A DNA stretch of 64,000 bases. Origin: Dipteris shenzhenensis. Its lineage: Eukaryota; Polypodiophyta; Polypodiopsida; Gleicheniales. The notes under the pieces were generated by a model that saw only the letters and a program-made list of their open reading frames with translations, ran no database searches and was not told the DNA's origin. This document shows positions 1-13,226 of the stretch, piece by piece. Both the position numbers and the translations under genes were made by a program. The stretch lies in NCBI GenBank assembly GCA_047967505.1, contig CM106541.1; one strand, 5' to 3'. Positions within the stretch are counted from its first letter, which is position 1. The number at the start of each line of letters is the position of its first letter.

Positions 1-690
1 CAACCTGATTGGCACCACCCCAAGCCCTTTAATGTAATCTTCTTGAAAGAGTACGTGCATGCACCTCCATGTCTTAGAACCCATCCCAAGTTCTATGGAG
101 TTCTACGACGTCATAGATGGGAGGCCAACATATACACTTTGGGTGAAAATCGCACCATTAATTGGCCAATGATTGATCCATACTCTCGTGAAGAATAGAA
201 CATCGAAGGCACACTGATCCGAGCACTTCAATAGCATGAGCAAAATAATGCACGGCAACATTGACTGCATCCTATGCCAAAGTGCTATCTTCTGCAACAC
301 ATTGGAATGCATTTTAGACGTCCCCAACCACATCAACTGCCATTTTTCTCCACTCAGATTCAATCCCAATGAACGGATCGATGCTCAGACTACAAGCCGC
401 GACTCTATCAAAGAGTCTTCTTAGAAGCACACCACATATCTCTATTTAAACAAATGGTGGATACAGGCTACCTGGAAACATAGCAAAAATTGTATGGTGC
501 CAAGGCTTTACAGTAGGATCCGACTGGCATGCCACAAGTTCCACAACCACTGTATTACATGCATGGCATCCCAACTCCATGATCACAATAAACCATAACC
601 TAAGGTCGAGTAATAAAATGGATCCGGGAGTATGTTGTCTCTGTAAAAACATGGACTTAGGGAGCACAGAATGTGTGTGTAGAGTAGCGG
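1..690. other. Unrecognised low-coding region
   Basis: No convincing gene is visible. Short open frames exist on both strands but none resembles a known domain. The first 200 bases on the + strand can be read for about 60 residues without a stop, then stops accumulate, so a decayed coding fragment is possible but not identified. Confidence 0.3.
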
Positions 691-699
691 CAAAGTTGC

Positions 700-1000
700 G
701 CTTGTACTTGCATAAGGCTAGGAATAATCTCTCTTAGGAATCCTCAAGTTGCAAGTTCTACATGCAACTCCTACATGCAACTCCTACATGCAACTTCTAT
801 ATGCAAGTCCTACATGTAGAGAGAGAACAACTCACAATTCCTACATGTAGAGAGATAAGCTCTCCAACTTGTATAAATACCCCATAATGGAATGAACCAC
901 ACTCTTTGAGGCATTGTGTTGAGTTCTACTTTGGTATTCCAAGCAATTGTCTCCAAGTGTCCATGCTTCCTTGGACTCCATGTCCAAAAGCATGTCCTAA
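700..1000 (+). promoter_or_regulatory. Possible LTR-type promoter with TATA box and 13-bp repeats
   Basis: A TATA motif (tataaatacccc, near 871) lies downstream of about four copies of a 13-bp unit (atgcaactcctac and variants, about 755-820). A further copy of the ctacatgtagagagag motif follows. Upstream short repeats, a TATA box and a pyrimidine-rich transcribed region resemble a plant LTR promoter. No matching second LTR or coding region was found, so this is only a suggestion. Confidence 0.3.
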
Positions 1001-1009
1001 CCTTGCAAC

Positions 1010-1150
1010 TCCTCCTCCCCTCTACTCCAACCTCTAAACCCATCCTCTCCCTCTCCTCCTCCCTCCTTCTCCTCCCTTCTCCTCCCTCTCCTCCTCCCTT
1101 CTCCTCCCTCCTCCTCCCTCCTCCTCCCTCCTCCTCTCTCTCCTTCCCCC
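1010..1150. repeat. (CTCCTCC)n pyrimidine-rich microsatellite
   Basis: Nearly pure pyrimidine tract made of ctcctccct units. It opens long but meaningless reading frames on both strands (Pro/Ser/Leu-rich on +, Glu/Gly/Arg-rich on -). Confidence 0.85.
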
Positions 1151-1260
1151 CCATGCTCTCTCTTACACCTTCATCCTCTCCCACTCCGATGCTCCTCCTA
1201 AACCCTTAGTCTCTCAAAAACCCTTGACCTCCATGATTTACGACAGAAACAAGCTCTCCA

Positions 1261-1735
1261 CCATGTACTCTACCCTGAACCTTGGATCCTCCTTCTAACC
1301 CTTAAAGCTCTTCTAAACTCTGGAACCTCTTTTTGAACCTCGAACCTCCTTCTAAATGCTGAACCTCCCTCTAACCCTTAAACTCCTCCTAAACACTTCA
1401 ACCCCCAATGAAGGCAAAAGCCTTCATTACCCCAACCATGATGATGCACGTTCCTTTCACACATGCATGCACTATGTTTGCTTACCACACTTAAGTGTGT
1501 CTCTCAGCGAAATTTGAGTTCGCCGCCATGTACTCTACCCTAAACCTTGGATCCTCCTTCTAAACCCTGAACCTCCCTCTAACCCTGAACCTCCCTCTAA
1601 CTCCTCCTAAACCCTTCAACCCCCAATGAAGGCGAAAGCCTTCATTACCCCAATCATGATGACGCACATTCCTTTTACACATGCATGCACTATCTTTTCT
1701 TATCACACTTAAGCCTACATCTCTCACTGGAATAT
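1261..1735. repeat. 265-bp tandem duplication
   Basis: A unit starting ccatgtactctaccct at 1261 recurs at 1526. Both copies hold a run of 'aacctcc/aaccctg' motifs, then 'cccccaatgaaggc(a/g)aaagc', then an 'acacatgcatgcacta' block. The copies differ by scattered substitutions and by the number of short 'ctaaccctgaacctccct' units. Confidence 0.8.
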
Positions 1736-1739
1736 GACC

Positions 1740-4700
1740 TGAGGTCCTAAGCTACACTTATACTACAAACAACAGCACCAATATATCTATAGGTGACAAA
1801 AATCCTCGGAACCCTACATACTGAGTATACCTTGCTCTTCTTGCAGAAGGTGTGGGAAAGAGCCGACTCTTTCCAATCCACAATGAAGGGATTTTACTAC
1901 ATAGCTTCAGACAATGTTAGACTATTGCATTGGAGCTTTACACTACACTCGTTGGACAACCTTGACCAGTCTCTATGTATGACTCTCGACTCATGACTAC
2001 CCACTCACTCGTCTATTGGAATAATAGTATGGGGAGAGGGCCACAGTCCTAGGTTTCAAAACAGAATCAGTAGGAGCTCTCGAGGAGCAAGGCACTGTCA
2101 GAGCTCCATATAGAGAGAGTTAGTAGAGGTCCCCCTCATATGGCGAGACTTAGTAAACTACTGGTCTCTTAACATTTTCATAAAAGGATAGCCTTCTATG
2201 CTGGCCATGCCTTCAGAAACATATGGATAACCCAAGTAGAGGGCGTGATCATCGACTTAATATCCAGCATCGACGCTGCTCTAGAATAACAGTAGGGCAG
2301 AGAGGGCTTTTCTCAATGTCTGTTGTGCATGTTTGTGTTTTTTACGGCCATAGTTTAATGTATTGGGATTATTTTAATTTTGCATTTGCACTTTTTTGAG
2401 TAAGGCCTTCTACATATGGATTACATACTATATTGCTTGAGTAAGGCCTCAGCTCTCGCCACCTCTCACTGACCATTTGTTAACATGGAAAAGCCACACA
2501 AACTTTTGTCGGGCAACCACGTAGCATATAAGCACCTCTTGTTTGGAATGCCACTTATCTACTTTGACGATTGCTCACTAGTAGCTATGCCTATGTATAG
2601 TTTTATTGAGGCATGGCTAAGAACATCTTGAACTGCAAGTCCATGTTCCACGTTTAGCTTGGTATTCCATTGCTCAGGATTTAATCCCAAACCTGCTCCA
2701 TCCAGTTCTGACCATTGTTCCTGTCAAACGAGCTCTATATCAATGAGATTGTGCTATTGATCTACTACCAGAACTTACAAAGTTGATGTTGATAAGGCCG
2801 GCTCTTCCCCATTGCATTTTCATGTGCCATGCTGAGATCCATGCTGGGATATTATGGAGGCTCTCTTGGATTATTGTCTAACGATCGAATGAGACAATAT
2901 GAGAACCCGTGGATTCTACTATGTGATTACACTACATTTGGACCTCCAGTTGTTAGTAGGATTGAAAAGCTTTTGAATAGCACGTAGACTTTTACATGAA
3001 CTTGTACTATAGCCCTCACGACCTCCACTGATATCTTATTCTCGGAGGTTACTCTCTGTCATATAAAAACCAATAGACCTGCAAACCGTTCTGACTCTCT
3101 AGAAACACCCTTTCACGAGACAAGCACTACCATATATTATTAGCTCAAGATGTCTACTGCCAACAAATGGAGGTGCACGGTTTGCCATTCACTAGAAGGT
3201 GTGTAGTTTGAGAGAATATCCAAGGTCTGGTTGCCAAAGTGTGTGACAACGTTCCACACTGTTTTGCATAGAGCTAGGCTCCAGAGACCACTAGGAAGGC
3301 AATATTCACTTCAGCATTGAGGCTTCTTCTTTGCATGTAGAAAGTCATCATGTTAAGGCATCAAGATAGTCTAATTTATCTTCTAATTCCTTGATTGAGG
3401 AGTTTAGTCTGTTGAGAAAACTAAGCAAAAAGCTTACTCACAAGCTTTGCAGTTTATATAAATAGAGGAATATTCTAGTACATTCTTAGGACTTTTAAGA
3501 ATAATTCCTTGGGTATCATTAATTGATGATGGTTTTCATAGCACGCACTCAATTAACCTAGGACTTTTTACTTTGCTTAAGAGTATTTGTATTATAAGTT
3601 TATCATAAGGCTTTGAGAGGTAGACTTTGAACTACATGGGAATCTTACTTCCTTGGCGACTTTCCTACGTTGCTCTTAGGATGCTTAGAAAGCTGCAGAT
3701 GATGAGAAAACTGTGTTAACAAGGAGATCTCGATTGGCTAGTCTCCATTTTGCCACTAGACTACAAGTCTTATGGATTAAAGTGCATTATTAGATACAAG
3801 AGTAGTTAGTGTATAAGACATTATAATGGTTAAAATAGTAGATTACCATTGAAAGGACTACATTAGTTTACCATGAAAGGGAGCTTGGCTTATTGGCCCC
3901 TTGAATTTTATTACATGGTCTTGGGTTACTCTAGTTAATTAATGATTACGGGTCATCCTTTTTCAAGTTCTCAAATATATACTGCTAGACTCAATTTTTT
4001 TTCAAATCTAAGGGCCTCTGCCTTAGAGTCAAGGCATTTATTATTTTCTTTGAGGAATCCTCCCAATTACTAACAAAATTTTCTTTGACCTCTTAAACTC
4101 ACTATAGTACTCCTTTATTTCCATATATAGTAGCCTAATGTTGACTAATTGCTTAACAATTTCCTTGGCTGTCACTCTTTGTTTACACTTTGGAGTCCGA
4201 GGTTTTCTCACTTTGTGGAATTTTGTAGAGGTAAGTGCAATTTATAAAAGGAGAATAATGGAGCTTCCATTAGAATTCTTCCTAAGTACCCTCCTCATTA
4301 TTATGGGAGTTTGGTAACAGGTATTTGTATGTGTGCTCTACTTCATTACCTTAGACACATGGCTGATTTTTGAAGTATGGTAGCAAGGACCTTTATGCGA
4401 GTACCACTTCATTGCCTTTAGTAGACTGGAAGTGGATTATAATGGGAGCATTATAATAAGAGTAATAGTGATTATAATTCATTGACATTGATCTTGGAAT
4501 TAGAAAAGGTTCCTTGATTAGAAAGTTTCCTTTATTAGAGAAATTCCTAAGTAGTTAGGAAAGTTCCCTTTCTTAGAAAAATTACTAAGGGTATGATATT
4601 ATGATTTCTTGGCAGTGTTGGACTTGGTTGAAACACCCAATTTTATGACTCACTTGAGATTTCCAGTTATTACTTGGATTACTCTAGCATTCTATAAGCA

Positions 4701-5220
4701 CTTCTTTACCTGGAATCATCTACCATTTTATAAACACTTCTTTAACGTTATAAATGCCAACTGGTTCAAGAATGCCAAGATTTTATAAATGCTAATCTTG
4801 ATTAAGTGATAGGGATAACAACTATGTGCCGGCATTGAAGCCTCGCTTATACATCAAAAATGTATTGTCCTTTCATTTTTGTTGTGATGGTGCCAGGTGA
4901 GTCGGCATACCTCTCCATCAGGTTTGCATTGAAAAGTCTAAGGCATGAAGATACAGTGTTAGCAACTTCGAGGCATATTCTACAGTGGATTATCTCCAAG
5001 TATTGATAGATAAGATTGAACATTATATTGGAGACTAGTCATCAGTATTGTTGTACTTTTTGCAATGTACTGACATGAATGTGAGTATAAAAATTGACTC
5101 CCACTTTGACACTTTGTTAGAAGGAGCGGTTTTTCTCACTTATGCGGTATTAAGAGGTTGGTTACTAATGGACTACTCTCACTAGGTGTTTGAAAAGGGC
5201 AATTGCGAATGTTTGCAATT
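1740..5220. other. AT-rich region without recognised genes
   Basis: About 3.5 kb with no open frame above 67 residues and no recognised domain, RNA gene or terminal repeat. It is probably old, decayed transposon or intergenic DNA. Confidence 0.5.
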
Positions 5221-5379
5221 GATTTACTTTGACATTGGAAACTGGTCCAGTAGTGTAGTAGGATAGATTGTTTGATAAGACAAACACACACACATGCGCG
5301 CACATGCATACACAGCTACCCCAGGGGGACGATAGAGGGTTCTAGAGAGGGAAGGGCAAGGTTGGGGCATGCGCACAAT

Positions 5380-5543
5380 ACATGCATCCATCTCTCTCTC
5401 TCTCTCTCTCTTTGTCTGAGTTGGGGGGGTAGCAGGATAGAACATCAGTTGTAGCTAATAGAACATCAATTCTAAGAAGGCAAAAAGTGTATGTCATGGA
5501 GCCCCCTCCTTCCTTGCGGTATCCTGCTACCCCCCCAACTCAG

Positions 5544-5610
<67 letters not shown>

Positions 5611-5612
5611 TA
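5380..5612. repeat. Foldback (inverted repeat) with (CT)n/(GA)n arms
   Basis: Positions 5414-5439 and 5520-5545 are perfect 26-base reverse complements. Outside them the arms continue as (CT)n on the left and (GA)n on the right (5551-5606), ending in tgcatc on one side and gatgca on the other. The loop is about 80 bases. The structure looks like a small foldback element or MITE; no target duplication was identified. Confidence 0.75.
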
Positions 5613-5619
5613 CTATATA

Positions 5620-6190
5620 TAAATAATTAATAATTGACAATCTATACATCACCTAGAGTAGGCACTTACAATTGTGAATGTGTTATTGGTGTAGCAGATG
5701 GGCATGCAAGTCTTTCCAACAACATCCTCTCCAACTGAGACACACTAATAGATCTAGATGTACTCATGAATTGGGCATAATTTCACCCTTAACCCCAAAT
5801 TTTGTGGACTTTCCCCTTTGTGATGGTTTTTTGACTCATTATGGCTTTCCGTAAAGTTCGTTATGTGATTTGAAAGTTTATATCTTGAAATTAGAGACAT
5901 TTTACGATCACACCTTGAGACGCAGCGGAGCGAGTCTCCAACCTGTGGTAGATGGGTCATGCTACGAGTTCACATTATTTACAAAACTCTTGAGCGTAGT
6001 TGGCTCCGTGCGGATACGTGGGAGAGGGAAGGTTTGAGAGGCGTTTGACAAATTTGCATGGGAAGATTGAGGATTTGGTGGTGGGGTAATAATGCACACA
6101 AATAATGTATGATGATTTTGGGATGTTGATGGGGGCGGGCAGATATTTTGGATTTGAAAAATTTCGGAAATTAAATTGACTTAGTTTATG
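5620..6190. other. Intergenic spacer upstream of the FBN11-like gene
   Basis: No coding or RNA gene recognised. AT-rich sequence gives way abruptly to GC-rich sequence near 6200. Confidence 0.4.
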
Positions 6191-6194
6191 AGGC

Positions 6195-6480
6195 TGATGA
6201 AGAGTGTGAGGGCGCGGGGGGGTCGCCAGCAGGGCACGCCCGGCCACGCTGTCCACGCGCACAGGCCATCAACGTGGCAAGCTATGGTCAATAGGATGGA
6301 GCCACGTCAGAAGGGCGCCGCATGCTGGGAGCGTGCGTGGAGGCCACTGCACACGTGTGCAAGCAATCGGGCTTCATCTTCCCAGGACGCAAAACTCCCA
6401 ACGCAGTCTCTGCTTGCTTCTACATTTTACTTTTCGTCGTAAAACCTTCTCTACAAATTGCAAATCTTGAGCAATTCTGA
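6195..6480 (+). promoter_or_regulatory. GC-rich candidate promoter with ACGT/G-box elements
   Basis: This is a local GC-rich island in an AT-rich window. It holds a 12-bp palindrome gcacacgtgtgc (6349-6360) with a CACGTG G-box core, plus gccacgtcag (6301-6310) and aacgtggc (6271-6278). ACGT-core elements bind plant bZIP and bHLH (PIF/HY5/ABF) factors. The island lies upstream of, and in the same direction as, the plastid-protein gene, so light or abscisic-acid control is plausible (inference). The transcription start was not determined; pyrimidine-rich leader-like sequence follows at 6480-6660. Confidence 0.5.
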
Positions 6481-7534
6481 ACATCCCATTCTTACAAATT
6501 GCAACCTTTCCTGTTATCTCACCATCTCCATTTGCAATCCGCAATCTCCTCTTCACGCCTTTCCTCTTCCTCATTCGTTGCACATCTCAATCTTCCTCTG
6601 CTGCAGCATCACCCACTCGCACTCGCCCCTTCGCCCACCGATTCTTGAGCTTCGTTTCCGGTAACATCTTCCTTGATCTTCGTTTCCGGCAACATCATCC
6701 ATTTTGCGGAGACCCTCTCCTCACGTCCGCTCCTTCGCAGTGTCAAACTTGCGAAATGATCACGGTACCACCTGAATCTTGATTGGTTCTTTATCACCGC
6801 TTCTTCTTTCGTGGGAATTCTACGTGGGTCCGTTTCGATCTTCTGGATTTGCTGAAGACTCGGGTAGTTGCCATAGAAGCCTGTTTTGAAACCGAGACTT
6901 CAGTTTTCTGCCTGTCTGCTCATTGGATGCTAATGGTGTATCCGATGCGATCAATTATTGCTATGAGAGCTGCCGTTTGCCTCTCAATACACTCAGTAGT
7001 TATTCCAAGTGTTGACTCTTCCGTTCAGTCTGAAAACTATCAAAACTGAGTAGTTTGGACGCCGCGTGCTACATGTACATGAGATGAAAGGCTTAGTTAA
7101 AGATTGAAATGTAACATCCTAGTTATTTAGACGACTCTCATTATCTACACCAATGTCTATACGGGCATTGAACGACTCGTTAACAGAGTTACCCTGTTGA
7201 CAGCTTATGTACTGAAAATATCAGGAAGAGTATGGAATCCTTAAGACACGTTCTTTGCTGCTTGAACGTTTTGGCAGATCCAAATTGAACAATCTGAATT
7301 ATTGCAGTGCTTGTCTAATTTACAGTATTGAGCATTGGCAGATTCAAATTGAATCATCCCAAACTCGTCGAAATGATTATGTTGGTTCCACTTATGCGGG
7401 GACGCTTTATGTTAGAGTTGGGATTGTACAGCTTGTGAGATTGCCAACAATATAGGTGATTGATATATTTGAAGCTCGAAATTCGTCAAACATATCGTAC
7501 TGCATTCATATTCAGGAATCTTTCTATCAATTAA

Positions 7535-8371
7535 ATGTGCTTTGTGCATGAGCTCAATATTATCACAGGTTTCCACTTAGGAAAATTGTGTTACCGTATT
7601 TTGACAGATCGTGGAAGCTGGTTTCAGGTAAGCATCAAACTGCATTTGTTGGCAGTTGGAGTCGTTTATTTTCTGGATATGCGCAACTTAGTTCACACGT
7701 TAGGGAAGGGCCAGATTCATCTAGTTTCTGGGTGAATTTGGTCTGACAGACGGGGCTATTCAATTAGGATAGCTCTTGCTGCCTGCACAGGCAACACATC
7801 AGCTAGAGGTTGTGAGGGATTTTACGTTCATTTCAAGGGCAGCACTTATAGTATGAGACTCCCTGATCTTAGACAAATCTCACATCCTTCAACGAGAGTT
7901 TATGAAAAGAATCCTATCTTGTGATGGGGGGAGGAAGAGAGAGAGAGAGAGAGAGAGTCCTTGGGAGACTGAACACGCTCTGTGGGACAGAGAAACAAAT
8001 AGCTTCCCTTGCTGGAGCTCTATGTAGCTGCTGCACTTGCTAGGTGTACACCTTTTTTCAACAACTTTGAGATCTTCAAGTATTTTCCTCCTATGCTCGA
8101 AAAATTCTGCAAGTGCCTGGCAAAAATTACTTTGGGAGAGAGAGAGAGAGAGAGAGCAAACACGATCCATGGAATAAGCCAGAAACAAATGCTTGCTCGA
8201 GCTCTATGTAGCTGCTGCGATTTACAACTTTTGTCAGCAACTTTCAGAACTTCCAGTATTTTCCTCTTGTGCGGTTTAACGGAATGGCGTGAAAAAAAGA
8301 ATGCAAAGAATTGCCTGAAGAAGGCCCTGATCCACTTAGAGACACTTGTCCAATGTGTCAGGCAATGTGTG

Positions 8372-8453
<82 letters not shown>

Positions 8454-9284
8454 GAATGAAATGAAGTTATGTTATTAATGTCCTCTGGAGACCCACCAGG
8501 ATTTATGGGACAAAGGGTGGTATTTTGCATCAGTAATTACAAGTTGCAGCTCTATAGATAGCTGTCAACAGCATGTGGTTGTGCTGATCACCAGCTTGCC
8601 AGGGTATGTGCCATGTCCAAGACCCTATTACGATGTTCCAAGATTTCTTTTGTGTAAGATCCTACAGTTTTGCTGGCTGCCTAAAGAGGCAGTGCAGATC
8701 CTCAATGTCTCCTGATGGGCATCATTATTAAAATCTGTCTTCTCTTAGTACATTACCTCAAGTTCCTCAAGCTCATCGGAGCTGATTCTCAGTTTACATA
8801 TTATCTGTCTTTTGAAACGAGACGTTCACCTTCAGCTTTTTTGGTCTCCCATAAATTAGCATGGGGTAAAATTGTCTTTTGTAAAGCTAGTTCATGCCAT
8901 CTCTCCTTTAGGAATTTGTGCGTTACAAGCTGCCTGACGGTAACGTCTTTTTGAGAAGCTTTGCTTCTATACCCCACTAATTCATCCATACAAATCCTGC
9001 CCTCTACCATCTTTTTCTTTTGTTGTCTTTGCTGCTCCATTGCTTTGTAGGGGAGTTTATCCATGTCCATTTTTTCAACTGTTAACGAATGTGTTGGCAT
9101 ATACCCTGTCCTTTCAATGATAGCATGAATCTTTCTCCTAGCAAACTGGATTGGAGGTCCTGAAGCTTAGTCCCCAATTCACCTAGAGCATTTCTTGGTT
9201 AGAGGTCCTGAAGCTTGTCCCCCCTTTTGCCATCATTGTTTCCCCTTGAGCATTTCTTGGTAGCCTATTCAAGGCCATCCTTTT

Positions 9285-9322
<38 letters not shown>

Positions 9323-12300
9323 CACAGGCTGGAAAATGTTTCATAAAGAGGTTAGAGTCTGCCTATTGTATAGCATGCTACATATAATCATATTATTTGT
9401 ACAGGATATATGCATTGATATAACTGGTCTTCAATATGTCAATGCATGTTACAATCAGGATAACCACAAGAACGCAAGTGATCAGGATAACAAGAACGCA
9501 AGTGGGCACTGTGTCTTATGTGGATTGATTCCCTGTTGCTAGAACCTGTCTCTGATGACTTTTTAAATTGATGCTCTACTAAACATAAATCTTTGTAGAT
9601 GGCTTTTGTATGGACCAACAGAAGGTTCTTTAGATTTAGTACTATAGTCTTATAAATTATCTTGCCACATCACTTCGAGGAATGCAGGGAGGTGTGTAGA
9701 GCTTGGATTTGTCCTGTAGTTGAAGTGATGTCTGAACTTTATGCTTGGCAAGTAATGCAACTAGCATGTACTTGCCAAGCATTAAGTTGAATTAGGGGAT
9801 AGTTAAAGTTCTGGTCATTTTATAGTTTCCATGAGTAGTTTCTTCTATTGGGTTTGCTATAAGCTGCTCTCTGGCCCTCTGGAATGTTTCTGTATGCTTC
9901 ATTGGTGGTTGCAAGAACCTCTGTCCAAGACTAAGCAAACAAAGCATTCACTAATAAATTCTGTCATCATGCTTGGGATTTTTTTCTAAGTAAGCCTTTT
10001 CTGAGTTTCCTTGACAAATGAGCAGTAGATTTTTGCAATTTGTTATTACTAAATCGATTGTTTTCTGCAGTTCATATCAAGTAGCAGCGTGGTAACATCA
10101 AGACCAGAGGCTGGCCTAAGCACTGCATTTGAGTGTTCCAACTATTGTGATGCGTCCCATAAATATACCTGCCCATTGAGCATCTTACGGAGTTCTTCTG
10201 CAGCTTTTCCTTCAAAGTTTTCTTTGGGCTTAAGAAAGAACAAAGGTCAAAAGAAATATTGTAGGGTAATCCCAATGTGCTGTTCTGGGAGCAAATTAGC
10301 AGTAACTGGGCCGAATGAGAAGTCGAGGTTGCCTGGTTTGGATGACTTGAACTTGTTTGATAGGATTGCCCCTCTATCTCTCGTGGAGTTCAAAATGTCC
10401 GATTTTGAACTTTGCATGAATGTGAGCATCGGTCTAGCTGGAAAGGTGAGTTTCATTCTTTCTTTAACGTCTGCTTTTTCTGGTCATTTTCATTATTGAT
10501 TTAGGGATATCACATGATATAACATGAGCTTGTTACGTTATGTTTAATGCCACAATTCTTGATGTAGACAAAAAGAACCCAGATCAGGAGGTTGGTTTGG
10601 TGTTATCCAGCCATTTACACACCTTGCATTTCTTGGTTGGCCTTGTAACAGGGCGATGAAGTGGTATACGAAGCGCTTGTTCGGAATCCGAACAGGTACT
10701 GCAGTAGCATCAAGGATAGTCATTCAAATGCAATCTAGATTTTTTCGTTTGTCGGTGAATATTCTGAATTACTGCTATATTTTTGTTGGGGTAAGTCCTT
10801 TGAAGGGTTTGAAGGTGGTCCTTCGACAACTTGCTGGTCCTCGTGCGCAACGTTGGGGAAAGCGTGCACTGCAGGTCTCATCATCCCTCTACTCAATACA
10901 AGTCTAAACAGTTTTATTTTCTCTTTGTTTGGCTTTGTACGAATGTGTATTGTTGTTTCACATTGAAGCATGCATAAGAAAGTTAAAATTTTTGAGCAGG
11001 TGATCACGAAATTAGTGAAGAGGGTGGAGCTGTATCAGTCATATGCGACACAAATTCATGGCTATATCCTTCCTTCTGGATTGAACGAAAACATGCTGAC
11101 ACTTGTGCATGGCGTAAGTAGTGCATACTCAATGTCTTTTTATAATTATTTTTAATTCTAAACCATAATAGATTGAGAGCGGTTACAAGTGTATTAAGGC
11201 TTTTTGTTTCTTTGTTGGGAGAAATGCAGTATTATGACAACTACTCTCTACATCATTGGCTTCTTTGTGAGGATTGGCTTCCCACATTGGAATCCCGTTT
11301 AGCCCTAGATGAAGAATGTGCTCGAAGGGTAGGGGATGGCAGAACTGGTGGTCCTGCAGTATCTCGTCAGTTGCGGCTCACTCAGATTCTGATGAGAGAT
11401 ATTCTGATTGGGGTTTGTAACATATGGCTTTCATGTGATTGTAATGGCTAAGCTTAGTACTCCTAGCAGAATATCTGTATGACTTAGTGGATTAAATGAT
11501 AGCATTGCTAACACTGGAAAGTTTTAGCAGGTCCACTATCTTCACAGTCATGGATTTGCTCACACTGAGCTGCGGCTTCAGAATGTACAGATTTGTCAAG
11601 CGGATCGTCATATCAAGGTCCAACAGTATAATTCTGCTTTTTGTCATATCTTGCAATATTAGGGTTTGGGGTAGTGAACAGAACGATTTGCCCATCTGGA
11701 CCATGTTATATCGTTTCTGGCTCTTTGTATCATAGGTAGGTCTGCTTGGGAATGCGTCGGATTTTGAGGACAGTCCTGAATACGAAGTGGCCAAAAATTC
11801 AGGGAAGAAAGTAAATAGACGGCAGTTAATGATTGCATATGACATCAGGTATGCTTCATTTGTCATCTTTTTTTCACGATTGGCATAAAGCACCACGTGA
11901 TACTTCTATTCTTTTTGTTATTTTATGTCACAAAGTGAGCAACAACATATTTACTGTTTGGCAGGTGTGTGGGTATTATGATGGCAAAGATGGTTTTGCG
12001 GGAGCTGATGAATCCTAGTATCTTTGAACGCTTCAAATCTTTTTTGACTAAGGTTTAAAAGGAATCCTTCTACCTTTGCTTTAAAAGTCGTCTCTCACTA
12101 AGTTCTTTAAATTTAACTTGCCTAAATTGGGCATGAGCTGATTCTGTTCAAGATTCACTAAACACTCTAGAACTGCTCAGAGGTCTAACATCATGATTGC
12201 CCTTGCTGAATGGCAGGGTAATGATCCAGCTGGATTACGAGGGTTTCTGGTGCCAATATTAAGTCAAAACTCGCCATTGAACAACACAGGTTTGCAGGTA

Positions 12301-13181
12301 ATAGAGCCATATTGTTGTATTGAACAAGTCAAGTCTTTTTTAGCATTGATATAAAATGTTCTTTGCTTTTAATGATTTTTATTTGGGCAGGGGGAGAGGG
12401 AGGGGCCGAGAGAGAGGGGGGGGGGGGGTTTGCGTGGGGGAATTACTTGTTAATGTCCATTGGTGGCGCATAATGATCTATGGGACAGCGAAATCTGTCT
12501 GTGTCCACTGGTGACCCAGCATAATGTATGGTTCAGAAAAAAATCTATCACATTTAAATTACAACTGCAGCTGCGTGTTAGCTATTCCAAATCACACAGA
12601 AGGATTTACAATCATAAGCTTTCAAACAACAAGGATGTCTATGTCTGCATTTAGGGCTCATCTGACCGATTTCCAACACCCTCAATTGGCTCTCTAGGAT
12701 TGTTATTTCCTCTGCATGAATCAATTTGTTTGGGTGGCAACTCTTAGGCTCTGCAATTTCCTGTGTATTAAGATGTGGAAAGCTGTGCCTCTCTCTGATG
12801 TGTAGGCAAGCTCAGCTTTGGGGAATTGCCTTTATCACACCTTTGGGGAAAATTTACAAATTCATTCTTCTATTGGGGGTTTCAACCACCTGCCTCTTTC
12901 TACTTCAAGGTTGCGTGAGCTAGTCATTGCCTTGCACACGAGGCATCACTTGAATCTTGCCAATTTCTCTTGGAGTTAGTCTTGTGCACATGGGGTCTCT
13001 CTCTCTCTCTCTCTCAAACTTCTCCCTTGGCTTAGCTACATTTTTTGCATTACAAGATCTCTGATGGCTGCATGGATATCCTGAAGATTCATTGCATCTT
13101 CTGTCAAAGTTCCATTTGCCAGCCTTATTGAACTTTCTTATATTCTTGGTCACTTTTGTGTGTGTGTGTGTGTCTGTGTGT

Positions 13182-13226
<45 letters not shown>

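Noticed and set aside
810-1209. Proline/serine-rich and glutamate/arginine-rich frames
   Set aside because: Produced by the CTCCTCC microsatellite; no start context, domain or splice structure.
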